Assembly: GCA_900696575.1 (NCBI GenBank)
Contig: CAADHD010000024.1
Location: 1 to 64,000, forward strand
DNA length: 64,000 bases
Reading direction: 5' to 3'
Origin: an uncultured Bacteroidota bacterium
GTDB lineage: Bacteria; Bacteroidota; Bacteroidia; AKYH767-A; OLB10
Part shown: positions 27,100-35,994 of the stretch, in pieces
How the letters are laid out: each line of letters opens with the position of its first letter
How positions within the stretch are numbered: the first letter of the stretch is position 1
Made by a program: the position numbers and the translations under genes
The notes under the pieces: model-generated
Told to the model about the DNA's origin: nothing
Seen by the model: the letters and a program-made list of their open reading frames with translations, nothing else
Database searches by the model: none

Positions 27100-27908
27100 A
27101 CATTGTACTCTGGTGCGGAAGCGAACCCAACCAGCAGGCGCTGGCGCATAAACTCCATCAGGAATTTTCATTGGCAGGAATTGTTATGGAGAAGAGAACA
27201 TCAGCAAGAAAATTAACCCCGAAAATGATTTTTGAAAAGCTGTTGGAAAAAATATGTATTCCATCGCTTGACAATGCCTGGAAAAATATGATGGAAGAAT
27301 ACAGGAATGCTTTTCTCGGTTTCCCCGCGGTTAGAATCATTACCGTTGAAAACATCAACAGCCATGAAGCATTCCGCTTTACGGAAAAGCTGATGCCTGA
27401 TGTAATTCTTGTTTCCGGAACAAGGTTAGTAAAGGGCAAAATGCTTTCCCTGAATCCGCGCATCGGTATTCTGAACTTGCATACCGGATTATCTCCTTAT
27501 ATTAAAGGTGGACCAAACTGTACCAACTGGTGCTTAGCCACCTATCAATTTCACCTGATCGGAAACACAGTGATGTGGATTGATAATGGAATTGATTCGG
27601 GCAATATTTTAACTTCTGAATTTACTCCGCTAACCGGAGAGGAATCGCTGGCGCAACTGCATTTAAAGGTAATGAATCATGCGCACGATTTATATGTCCG
27701 TGCTGTCAGATTTCTGGCCGAAGGAAAACATCAAAACTTTCCGCAAAAGGAAATTGCCGGTGGAACAACATTTTATACCCGCAATTGGACTTTAAAACAG
27801 AAGATGAATGCCGTTAAAAACTTTAAATCATTTCGAGATTTTTTCAAATCAGGAAATGCAGAAGCCGAACGGAAAAAAGGAAACTTTGTTGAAATTAAAT
27901 TGCCTTAA
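27096..27908 (+). CDS. Formyltransferase-fold protein (GART/methionyl-tRNA formyltransferase-like)
   Basis: RIGILNLHTGLSPYIKGGPNCTNWCL (NxH motif), TVMWIDNGIDSGNIL. Overlaps the upstream gene by ATGA. Confidence 0.85.
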   Translation: MNIVLWCGSEPNQQALAHKLHQEFSLAGIVMEKRTSARKLTPKMIFEKLLEKICIPSLDNAWKNMMEEYRNAFLGFPAVRIITVENINSHEAFRFTEKLMPDVILVSGTRLVKGKMLSLNPRIGILNLHTGLSPYIKGGPNCTNWCLATYQFHLIGNTVMWIDNGIDSGNILTSEFTPLTGEESLAQLHLKVMNHAHDLYVRAVRFLAEGKHQNFPQKEIAGGTTFYTRNWTLKQKMNAVKNFKSFRDFFKSGNAEAERKKGNFVEIKLP

Positions 27909-27960
27909 TCCCTTGTTGCATTTAACTACTCTATGATTTATGTGTTAAACAAAAGAACCA

Positions 27961-28092
27961 TAGACCTTTTACCTAAATGACTGCTTGTATAAATTCAGCC
28001 CCCGCTCACCCTTTATCCCCGAAGGGAACTGCGCACAGGCGCCTGCCTTTTGGCGGGTTACGGGTGATTGAAGAATTTTTACAAAAGGTCTA
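27961..28092. repeat. REP/MITE-like intergenic structured element with terminal inverted repeats
   Basis: Perfect 10-bp inverted repeats tagacctttt (27961-27970) and aaaaggtcta (28083-28092) flank a GC-rich segment, ccccgctcaccctttatccccgaagggaactgcgc...gcctgccttttggcggg. Confidence 0.5.
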
Positions 28093-28121
28093 ATAAAATA
28101 ATCATCAGTAATCATTTTTTC

Positions 28122-30032
28122 ATGCCCTACAAAAACCTCAGAGAATTTATTTCCGCCCTTGAACAAGCCGGTGAACTGGTTAGGATAAAAGAATATGTAA
28201 ATCCTCATCTGGAAATAACCGAAATAACCGACCGCATCTCAAAAGCCAATGGCCCTGCTTTGCTTTTTGAGAATACCGGAACAGATTTTCCATTGCTTAT
28301 CAACGCCATGGGATCTGAAAAGCGAATGTCTATGGCACTTGGTGTAAAACGATTAGATGACATAGCGGCTGAAATCACGGAACTATTCAAAACCATGACC
28401 GCCCCTAAAAACAGCATGATGGATAAATTGAAAATGCTGCCTCTGCTGGGCAACATTTCGACATGGATGCCGAAAATCATAAGCGGCAAAGGAGCCTGTC
28501 AGCAGGTAGTAATGCCGAAACCTGATGTTACCAAACTTCCGGTAATGAAATGCTGGCCTGAAGATGGCGGGCCTTTTATAACGCTTCCTGTAATACAAAC
28601 CCAAGATCCGAATACGGGCATTCGCAATGTTGGGCTTTACCGCATGCAGGTCTTCGGCCCTGAATTAACAGCCATGCACTGGCACCGGCATAAGGTAAGT
28701 GCGCGCCATTTCATGGAGTACAAAAAACTCAGTAAGCGCATGCCCGTTGTCATATCACTTGGCGGTGATCCGGTTTATACCTACTGCGGAACAGCTCCAT
28801 TGCCTGATGGTGTGGATGAATTTATGTTAGCCGGATTTATCCGTAAAAAGCCCGTGGAACTTGTAAAATGTTTAACACAGGATATGTACGTTCCGGCCGA
28901 TGCCGACCTTATCATTGAAGGATACATTGACCCGAATGAAGAATTTATTCTAGAGGGTCCCTTTGGCGATCATACCGGCTATTATTCATTGGCCGATTAC
29001 TATCCGAAGTTTCACATCACCTGTATCACTCACCGTAAAGATGCCATTTATCCTTCCACCATTGTGGGTATTCCTCCGCAGGAAGATGCCTGGATTGGAA
29101 AAGCAACCGAGCGCATTTTTCTTGCTCCCATTAAAATGATGATGGTTCCCGAAGTGGTGGATATGGTGCTGCCGGTTGAAGGCGTATTTCACAATTTAGC
29201 TATTGTTAAAATCAACAAAGAATTTCCGGGGCAGGCTGTAAAAGTGATGCATTCGCTGTGGGGTGCAGGCCAGATGATGTTTACCAAAATGATGATTATT
29301 GTAGATGGCAATGTAAACATTCATAACAATGAAGAAGTGGCTAAATACATCAGCCGTAATGCTGATGCCGGTTTTGATTTTCATTTCACCCAAGGACCTG
29401 CCGATGTGCTGGATCACAGTTGCTCGGCTATGGCCTTCGGAGGAAAATTAGGTATTGATGCTACACAGAAACTTCCGGAAGAATTATGGGGCAGAAATGC
29501 TTCAGAAGAAAAACCAAAAATTGAATCAGCCGTTATCCAAAAAGAAATAACCTCATCCTTTCCCGAAATCAAATCGCTAAATGCTTCGCTGGTTCAAATG
29601 GAAATTCCCATTGTGTTTGTAACGATTCAGAAAAACAGAAAGAATCACGTACGCGAATTGGCAAATGCAGTTTTCCGATTACCCTCCATGCGAGGCATTA
29701 AAATTTTAATCTGCCTCGAACCGGAAACCGAATTGACATTTATTGCCGATGCAGTCTGGCGCTTTGCCAATAACCTTGATCCTAAACGAGACAGTATTTT
29801 CATTGCTGCAACCACAACCGATGAAGTCAATCACCTTGCTTTTGATGCTACACGGAAAACGAAAGAGCATGATGGTTTCGAACGCGACTGGCCAAACATT
29901 CTTGTTTCGGATGATGCAACGATTAAAAGGATTGATTTGCTGTGGAATACACTTGGCCTCGGAAAACTCATCGCCTCCCCTTCTCTTCGTTATAAAAAGC
30001 AGGCATATCAGGGTGGAGCAGTGGCTGAGTAA
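28122..30032 (+). CDS. UbiD family (prenyl-FMN-dependent) decarboxylase
   Basis: MPYKNLREFISALEQAGELVRIKEYVNPHLEITEITDRISKANGPALLFENT, TGIRNVGLYRMQVFG, HWHRHKVSARHF, EGPFGDHTGYYS. ATG at 28122 preferred. Confidence 0.9.
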   Translation: MPYKNLREFISALEQAGELVRIKEYVNPHLEITEITDRISKANGPALLFENTGTDFPLLINAMGSEKRMSMALGVKRLDDIAAEITELFKTMTAPKNSMMDKLKMLPLLGNISTWMPKIISGKGACQQVVMPKPDVTKLPVMKCWPEDGGPFITLPVIQTQDPNTGIRNVGLYRMQVFGPELTAMHWHRHKVSARHFMEYKKLSKRMPVVISLGGDPVYTYCGTAPLPDGVDEFMLAGFIRKKPVELVKCLTQDMYVPADADLIIEGYIDPNEEFILEGPFGDHTGYYSLADYYPKFHITCITHRKDAIYPSTIVGIPPQEDAWIGKATERIFLAPIKMMMVPEVVDMVLPVEGVFHNLAIVKINKEFPGQAVKVMHSLWGAGQMMFTKMMIIVDGNVNIHNNEEVAKYISRNADAGFDFHFTQGPADVLDHSCSAMAFGGKLGIDATQKLPEELWGRNASEEKPKIESAVIQKEITSSFPEIKSLNASLVQMEIPIVFVTIQKNRKNHVRELANAVFRLPSMRGIKILICLEPETELTFIADAVWRFANNLDPKRDSIFIAATTTDEVNHLAFDATRKTKEHDGFERDWPNILVSDDATIKRIDLLWNTLGLGKLIASPSLRYKKQAYQGGAVAE

Positions 30033-30042
30033 TTATATCACA

Positions 30043-31107
30043 TCATCGGAATAGCGAGAAAAAATTTTCTTTGTTGGAATCAACTGAATAATGATTCACA
30101 ATTTTTTCGCGGGTGGATTTACTGAGGTTAAGCAACAGGTTTCTGTCAGTCATACAATTTACAATAGCTTCTTTCCATTCTTCTGCATTGCGGCAGTGAA
30201 AACCGTTTACGCCATGATCAACAATACGGGTATTTACACCTACCGGTGAAACAAGTGCCGGAATACCAAGCGCCATATACTGAAGCGCTTTAAATCCGCA
30301 TTTTCCCTGTGCCCACTGATCATCTTTTAGAGGCATGATGCCAATGGAAAATCCGAGCAGGTCATCAATCTCCGTTTCCTTCTTCCATGGAATGAATTTT
30401 AATGAACGCAACTCTAAGTCAGGTTTCACATCACTGATTACCTGAAATTCAAAATCGTATTTTTTTTCCAGTTCCTCAATAACCGGGTAAACTTCATCAA
30501 GGTATTGAATAGTGGAATGCGAACCGGTCCATCCGATAACAAATTTTTCTTTGTTCAAATCAGCCAAACGATTATGCTGATTTTCGGTATCAATGATGGT
30601 AGGATTGTAAACAACATGGGCATTGTACAAACGTGCGTAATTGCACAGGTAATCGTTTCCGCAGGAAACTTTGCAAGCCCAGCGGCACAGGTTTCTTGTA
30701 TTTGTGTAACGTTTCAGGTAATAAGTAAAGGAGTTATGCTCGGAATAATTCGGAATCCAGATGGCATCGTCAAAATCGTAAATAATTTTTGCCTTACAGA
30801 CCTTTGCCAGCCACCATTCCATTAAGGGAGGGCCTAACGGAGAAAACTCGCGGTGAATGAACACATAATCATATTTACTGCTTCGAAAAAGATCTTTCAA
30901 CCTGCGCATATATCCTCTTGTCAATCCTGAAATTTTACGGAACAGAAAACCCGGTTTATAAAGAACTTCCCAGGTATCAAGATCAATAAAAGAAGAAACA
31001 TCGTAATGAATATTACGTGCCTTTAACTCGTTAAAATAATGTTCGAACCGGAAACGCTGGCTGGGAGCTTTGCCTTCGGGATAGGGAACAATGAAAAGAA
31101 TGCGCAT
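30043..31107 (-). CDS. Glycosyltransferase family 1-like protein
   Basis: MRILFIVPYPEGKAPSQRFRFEHYF, KIIYDFDDAIW, FVIGWTGSHSTIQYL, GKCGFKALQYMALGIPALVSPVGVNTRIV. Confidence 0.85.
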   Translation of the reverse strand: MRILFIVPYPEGKAPSQRFRFEHYFNELKARNIHYDVSSFIDLDTWEVLYKPGFLFRKISGLTRGYMRRLKDLFRSSKYDYVFIHREFSPLGPPLMEWWLAKVCKAKIIYDFDDAIWIPNYSEHNSFTYYLKRYTNTRNLCRWACKVSCGNDYLCNYARLYNAHVVYNPTIIDTENQHNRLADLNKEKFVIGWTGSHSTIQYLDEVYPVIEELEKKYDFEFQVISDVKPDLELRSLKFIPWKKETEIDDLLGFSIGIMPLKDDQWAQGKCGFKALQYMALGIPALVSPVGVNTRIVDHGVNGFHCRNAEEWKEAIVNCMTDRNLLLNLSKSTREKIVNHYSVDSNKENFFSLFR

Positions 31108-31130
31108 AAGCGCTCCAAAAGTAAACGGCT

Positions 31131-31610
31131 TCAGTAACTGATTCGGAATTTGCGGTAAACAAATCCGAGTATCCAGGCCGGACCGATAAGAAGAAATTGA
31201 AGGTCTTTAAGAAAAGAAGGCTTCTTACCTTCCACTTTATGTCCATAAAACTGCCCGCTCCATGCAAGTGCAAAAACAATTAGCGAAAACATCCACACCT
31301 TAATTACGGTAAAGCTGATCAGTTGAATTATTACCAGACATACTACAGAAAAAATCATCATGCCGATTGTTATGGCAACGGAAAGACGCAGGTAAAACAG
31401 CATGACGAACGGAAGCAGAAGTGCACCGAAATGAGCATAAGCAGAAAGCGAATCAGGCAGAAGTTTTAACAGAGATAAACTGGGCACGGAGGAAAGCAAT
31501 CCGATAATGCTGAAATAAATAAGCGGTACACAAATAAAATGAATGGATTTATTCGTTTTGTTTTGGTGGCTTTCGCCATACTCTTCGAACCATTGGTCAA
31601 TGCTTTTCAT
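31131..31610 (-). CDS. DUF962 / Mpo1-like membrane protein
   Basis: MKSIDQWFEEYGESHQNKTNKSIHFICVPLIYFSIIGLL...AWSGQFYGHKVEGKKPSFLKDLQFLLIGPAW. ATG at 31608-31610. Confidence 0.85.
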   Translation of the reverse strand: MKSIDQWFEEYGESHQNKTNKSIHFICVPLIYFSIIGLLSSVPSLSLLKLLPDSLSAYAHFGALLLPFVMLFYLRLSVAITIGMMIFSVVCLVIIQLISFTVIKVWMFSLIVFALAWSGQFYGHKVEGKKPSFLKDLQFLLIGPAWILGFVYRKFRISY

Positions 31611-31838
31611 CCTTTTATATTGCAAACAAAGAAAATGTTTTGCTGAAAAGAGACAATCTGTAAATTGGCACTTTTATGTTAAGATGTTGAAGTCTTTAAC
31701 ATTTTATTATGGTCATTAAACAATCGTTAATTACCTTCGCACTCTTGATTCAACATAAAGACCTGATTTTGAATTTTTTAATGCAGCAAGTTTTGCCAAA
31801 AAGTTTAAATCAAAACCCATAAGCAGCTCCATCGGTTT

Positions 31839-32657
31839 ATGCAAAAGCATTATCGCGATAAAGTTCTCCTGATTACAGGCGGATCAAGTGGCATAGGCCG
31901 TTCGTTGGCTGGTATTGCTGCCAAATCAGGTGCAAGAGTGTGCATAACAGCAAGAACTGAGGACACTTTAAAGAAAACAATTGAGGAGTTAAACATTTCA
32001 TCCAGTACCCGTAAGGATCACTTATATTTTGCCACAGACCTCAGCAATTACAGCAATGCCTGCCGTATGGCAGAATATGTAACCGAGCATACAGGCGGCC
32101 CTGATATTATCATCAATTCGGCCGGTGCCGCACATCCAGGATATTTTGAAGAGTTAGATGAAAACATTTTCCGCTGGATGATGGAAGCCAATTATTTCAC
32201 CACTGTTAATACCATCAAAGCTTTCATGCCTGTTATGATTAAAAAACAAAGCGGGCATATTGTCAACATTTCTTCCGTAGCCGGTTATCTGGGTGTGTTC
32301 GGATATACCGCTTATGGCGCTTCCAAATTTGCGATTACAGGACTTTCAAAAACTTTACATGCAGAAATGAAGAGGCATAAAATTAAAGTCTCTGTAGTTT
32401 ATCCTCCCGATACGCATACTCCGCAGTACGATTACGAAAACCAATTCAAGCCTGCAGAAACCAAAGCCATTTCAGGTACCGCCAAAGCGCTGCATCCTGA
32501 TAAAGTAGCTTTTTCAATTCTGAAACAAATTAAAAACGGTGGATTTAACATTCACCCTTCATTTGATACTGCTTTTTTTTACGGATTGCAAAAAATGCTT
32601 CCCGACTCTTTGATTTTTTACATACTCGACAATCTGTCCAAACCTAAAAAACATTAA
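31839..32657 (+). CDS. SDR oxidoreductase, 3-ketodihydrosphingosine reductase-like
   Basis: LLITGGSSGIGRSLA, INSAGAAHPGYFEE, YTAYGASKFAITGLSKTLHAEMKRHKIKVSVVYPPDTHTPQYDYENQFKPAETKAIS (KDSR/FVT1-like YPPDTxTPxxxxEN..KPxET..IS). Confidence 0.83.
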   Translation: MQKHYRDKVLLITGGSSGIGRSLAGIAAKSGARVCITARTEDTLKKTIEELNISSSTRKDHLYFATDLSNYSNACRMAEYVTEHTGGPDIIINSAGAAHPGYFEELDENIFRWMMEANYFTTVNTIKAFMPVMIKKQSGHIVNISSVAGYLGVFGYTAYGASKFAITGLSKTLHAEMKRHKIKVSVVYPPDTHTPQYDYENQFKPAETKAISGTAKALHPDKVAFSILKQIKNGGFNIHPSFDTAFFYGLQKMLPDSLIFYILDNLSKPKKH

Positions 32658-32668
32658 AACTGCAACTG

Positions 32669-33886
32669 ATGGATTTATTTGAAAAATGCTATAACTACAC
32701 CATTGCGAAGGAAGTGATGAGTGCAGGATTTTACCCTTACTTCAAGCCCATGCGAGGCAACGAGAATAACATGATGGATGATGGCGGCCAGAAACTCATC
32801 ATGTTTGGTTCAAATAATTATTTGGGGCTTACCTCTCATCCCAAAGTAATGGAAGCTGCCATGAATGCCATTAAACAATACGGCACCAGTTGCACAGGGT
32901 CGCGTTTTCTGAATGGCACCATGCACCTGCATGAAGAATTAGAACATGCCTTGGCTCAGTGGCTGGGTAAAGAATCTGCTCTGGTCTTTTCTACAGGTAT
33001 GCAAACTAACCTTGGCGTTATCAGTGCCCTGTGCGACAGAAACGATTATGTCATCATTGATAAACATGCTCATGCCAGTTTGATTGACGGTGCAAGGCTA
33101 TCATGGGGAAAGATTAAACGCTTCCGCCATAATGACACGGAGGACTTGAAAAAAGTTTTGGAAACCATTCCGGCTGAATCAGGAAAACTGATAGTGGTTG
33201 ACGGTGTTTACAGCATGGAAGGCGACATAGCACCCGTGTCTGAAATAATGGCCATTGCCGCTAGTTACGAGGCAAAGGTTTTAGTAGATGATGCCCATGC
33301 TACCGGAGTTCTTGGAAACGGAAGAGGAACAGAAGCCTATTTCGGTATTAATAACGTTGACCTTATAACTTCCACTTTCAGTAAATCCTTTGCCTCTCTT
33401 GGCGGATTTGTTGCCGGCAAGGAAGAAATAATTCATTACATCAAACACATTGCACGCAGCATGATATTCAGCGCAAGCCTTGCTCCGCCCAACGCTGCCT
33501 CTGCCTTGGCCGCACTTAAAATTATGCAACAGGAGCCTGAAAGAATCAAACGCGTGAATGAAATTGGAAGAAGAGTAAAAGCGGAACTTACCGCCATGGG
33601 CTTTGAAACAGGTCATTCGCAAACACCTATTGTTCCTATCATCATAGGCGATAACATCATCACCATGAAAGCATGGAAATTTCTTTATGAGAATGGCATT
33701 TTTGTAAATGCAGTTTTGGCACCTGCCGTTCCTGAAGGCATGCAGTTATTGCGCACCAGCTACATGGCTACTCATACCGATGAACAGGTTACCAGGGCGC
33801 TTGAATTGTTCCATGAAATGGGTAAGCAATTCGGCTTGCTTAAAAATGGCCTGGAACACCGTGTCAAAGTAGCTGATATGAAATAG
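32669..33886 (+). CDS. spt: Serine palmitoyltransferase-like alpha-oxoamine synthase
   Basis: MFGSNNYLGLTSHPKVMEAAMNAIKQYGTSCTGSRFLNGTMHLHEELE, VDDAHATGVLG, STFSKSFASLGGFVAG (PLP lysine). Confidence 0.88.
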   Translation: MDLFEKCYNYTIAKEVMSAGFYPYFKPMRGNENNMMDDGGQKLIMFGSNNYLGLTSHPKVMEAAMNAIKQYGTSCTGSRFLNGTMHLHEELEHALAQWLGKESALVFSTGMQTNLGVISALCDRNDYVIIDKHAHASLIDGARLSWGKIKRFRHNDTEDLKKVLETIPAESGKLIVVDGVYSMEGDIAPVSEIMAIAASYEAKVLVDDAHATGVLGNGRGTEAYFGINNVDLITSTFSKSFASLGGFVAGKEEIIHYIKHIARSMIFSASLAPPNAASALAALKIMQQEPERIKRVNEIGRRVKAELTAMGFETGHSQTPIVPIIIGDNIITMKAWKFLYENGIFVNAVLAPAVPEGMQLLRTSYMATHTDEQVTRALELFHEMGKQFGLLKNGLEHRVKVADMK

Positions 33887-33906
33887 AAACACGTATCCAT
33901 CAAATA

Positions 33907-33937
33907 AAAAAACCGGGCAAAAGCCCGGTTTTTTGTT
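33907..33937 (+). terminator. Rho-independent terminator
   Basis: aaaaccgggc-aaaa-gcccggtttt followed by T-rich sequence. Confidence 0.85.
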
Positions 33938-33969
33938 TTTCTGAAATCTGCTCCGTTCTAATGAGCGAA

Positions 33970-34857
33970 TTATTTCAACACGTAAGATGCTGCAATACTA
34001 AGGCTTCCGTCAATGTAAATTTCAATCAGGTAAGTACCCGGTGTGAAGATGCGTTCGCCTTCTTCCCAATTCATGCACAAATCCTGTTTATTATTGTCGT
34101 AATTGATTTTGGCACTGGTAGTGTACATCACTTCTTCTTTTGAGCCTGAGAGTGTAAAAGTGTTGGATCCTTCACCACGGTTACCCATTGTTTTTCCTCC
34201 CGGTTCCACAATGCGCATGTAAACTGTTTTTTCGCCCGGTTTCGCAATTTTGTTATCAAGCACCGTGAAACAGGCTTCCAGTTTATTGGTTCGCTTAGCC
34301 ATGGCCGTTTCAGAATACTTGCTATTCCCTTTTTTCTTATATGCTTTTACTTTTACATATTCTGATTTAAGCACAGAGGCAACACTTACCGTGTTTTCGA
34401 GGTTTTTAGAAATGGTTTCTACGGTGCTGGTAAGCTCTTCTTTTTCCTTTTTCAGTTTTTCATTTTCTACAAGAAGCTCATCAATTTTTTCGAGATACTG
34501 ATTGCGAAGTTTTTTCAATTCTTCTAATTCCGCTTTGAGTTTGCTGTTGAGCGAGGCTGCATTCTTCTCTTTTTTAGTGAGATCTTCAATGCGCGCCTGC
34601 TGTTCATCCAGTTTGTTGTTTGCTTCAAGAAGAAGGCTGTCTATACGCTGATTGTCTCCGCGGAATTTATTCAATTCATCGCGGGTGGCATCCAGTTCCT
34701 TCTCAATGTCAACACGGGCTGTAACCAATTCCTGGTTTTTAGTTTCAAGCCCTGAAATTTTTGAAGAACTGGAAAACCATTGAAAGATATTGCCGGCAAG
34801 CGAAAGAATAAGCAAAATGATAATTCCTTTGTTGGCGGTTGATTTATTATTGTCCAT
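33970..34857 (-). CDS. Coiled-coil membrane-anchored protein of unknown function
   Basis: N-terminal TM (GIIILLILSLAGNIFQWF), long heptad-rich Glu/Lys coiled coil, beta-rich C-terminal domain. Confidence 0.75.
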   Translation of the reverse strand: MDNNKSTANKGIIILLILSLAGNIFQWFSSSSKISGLETKNQELVTARVDIEKELDATRDELNKFRGDNQRIDSLLLEANNKLDEQQARIEDLTKKEKNAASLNSKLKAELEELKKLRNQYLEKIDELLVENEKLKKEKEELTSTVETISKNLENTVSVASVLKSEYVKVKAYKKKGNSKYSETAMAKRTNKLEACFTVLDNKIAKPGEKTVYMRIVEPGGKTMGNRGEGSNTFTLSGSKEEVMYTTSAKINYDNNKQDLCMNWEEGERIFTPGTYLIEIYIDGSLSIAASYVLK

Positions 34858-34944
34858 GATGCTTTAATTTGTTTTTAGGTTTCCAAAATTAAACAGACTA
34901 CCAGCTCAGCAGTTCTTCCTTTTAATTAATTATTAACAACTGCT

Positions 34945-35994
34945 TCAGAAACCTGTGAACCGGGCAAAAGGGGCGTGCATTTGCGTGGCAAACTCGCCTT
35001 TCAGGAACTTAAAATATCCGGCTACTGCAATCATGGCGGCATTATCCGTACAAAATTCAAAAGGAGGAATAAAAGTTTTCCATCCGTGGGCAACACCTGC
35101 ATCTGTAAGCGATTTTCTTAATCCTTTATTGGCTGACACTCCTCCGGCCAATGCAATCTGGTTGATGCCCGTTTCATCAACGGCATGATGTATTTTGTTC
35201 ATCAATGTCGTAATGATGGTATGCTGAACGGAGGCGCACAGGTCTTTCAGATTTTCTTCTACAAAGTTTTTATTCTCCTCTTTTTTCTTTTGTAGAAAAT
35301 AGAGTACTGAGGTTTTCAGCCCGCTGAAGGAAAAATCAAAGCCTTCTGTTTTCGGTACCGGAAATTTAAAAGCAAGCGGATTGCCCTCGGCTGCATACTT
35401 ATCAATCAGTGGTCCGCCCGGATAAGGCAGGCCCATCAGTTTGGCAATTTTGTCAAAGGCTTCTCCGGCTGCATCATCATTGGTAGCGCCAAGCAGTTTC
35501 ATTTGATACGCATTATCCACCCGGATTAGTTGCGTATGTCCGCCTGAAACCGTAAGACATAAAAAAGGAAATTCAGGTTCATTCTTACTCTCCTTTTTGC
35601 GGTAAGCAAAATGGGCAAGCACGTGAGCCTGCATATGATTTACTGAGATGATAGGTATATTTAAAGCAAGGGCAAATGCTTTAGCAAAAGAGGTTCCTAC
35701 CATAAGCGAACCGATAAGACCCGGGCCACCGGTAAATGCAACAGCATGAAGCTGATGTTTATGAACCCCTGCCTCCTTCAAAGCATAATCCACTACGGGA
35801 ATTATGTTCTTCTGGTGAGCCCGTGAAGCCAGCTCGGGTACTACACCCCCAAAAGCCGCATGCACTTTCTGATTGGCAATTACATTCGACAACACTTTAC
35901 GGTTACACAGTACTGCTGCCGATGTTTCATCGCATGATGATTCAATACCCAGAATATAGACTTCCTTCTTTTCCAAATTCGTTGTTAATTCCAT
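34945..35994 (-). CDS. tsaD: tRNA N6-adenosine threonylcarbamoyltransferase
   Basis: VYILGIESSCDETSAAVL, VNHMQAHVLAHFAY, LTVSGGHTQLI, FSFSGLKTSVL, LAGGVSANKGLR. Confidence 0.95.
   Translation of the reverse strand: MELTTNLEKKEVYILGIESSCDETSAAVLCNRKVLSNVIANQKVHAAFGGVVPELASRAHQKNIIPVVDYALKEAGVHKHQLHAVAFTGGPGLIGSLMVGTSFAKAFALALNIPIISVNHMQAHVLAHFAYRKKESKNEPEFPFLCLTVSGGHTQLIRVDNAYQMKLLGATNDDAAGEAFDKIAKLMGLPYPGGPLIDKYAAEGNPLAFKFPVPKTEGFDFSFSGLKTSVLYFLQKKKEENKNFVEENLKDLCASVQHTIITTLMNKIHHAVDETGINQIALAGGVSANKGLRKSLTDAGVAHGWKTFIPPFEFCTDNAAMIAVAGYFKFLKGEFATQMHAPFARFTGF

Noticed and set aside
31626-31838. Inverted motifs (gttgaagtctttaac, ttaacaa..) upstream of the KDSR-like gene as a regulatory RNA
   Set aside because: Short AT-rich palindromes expected by chance; only a weak promoter-like TTAATTACCTTCG could be seen.
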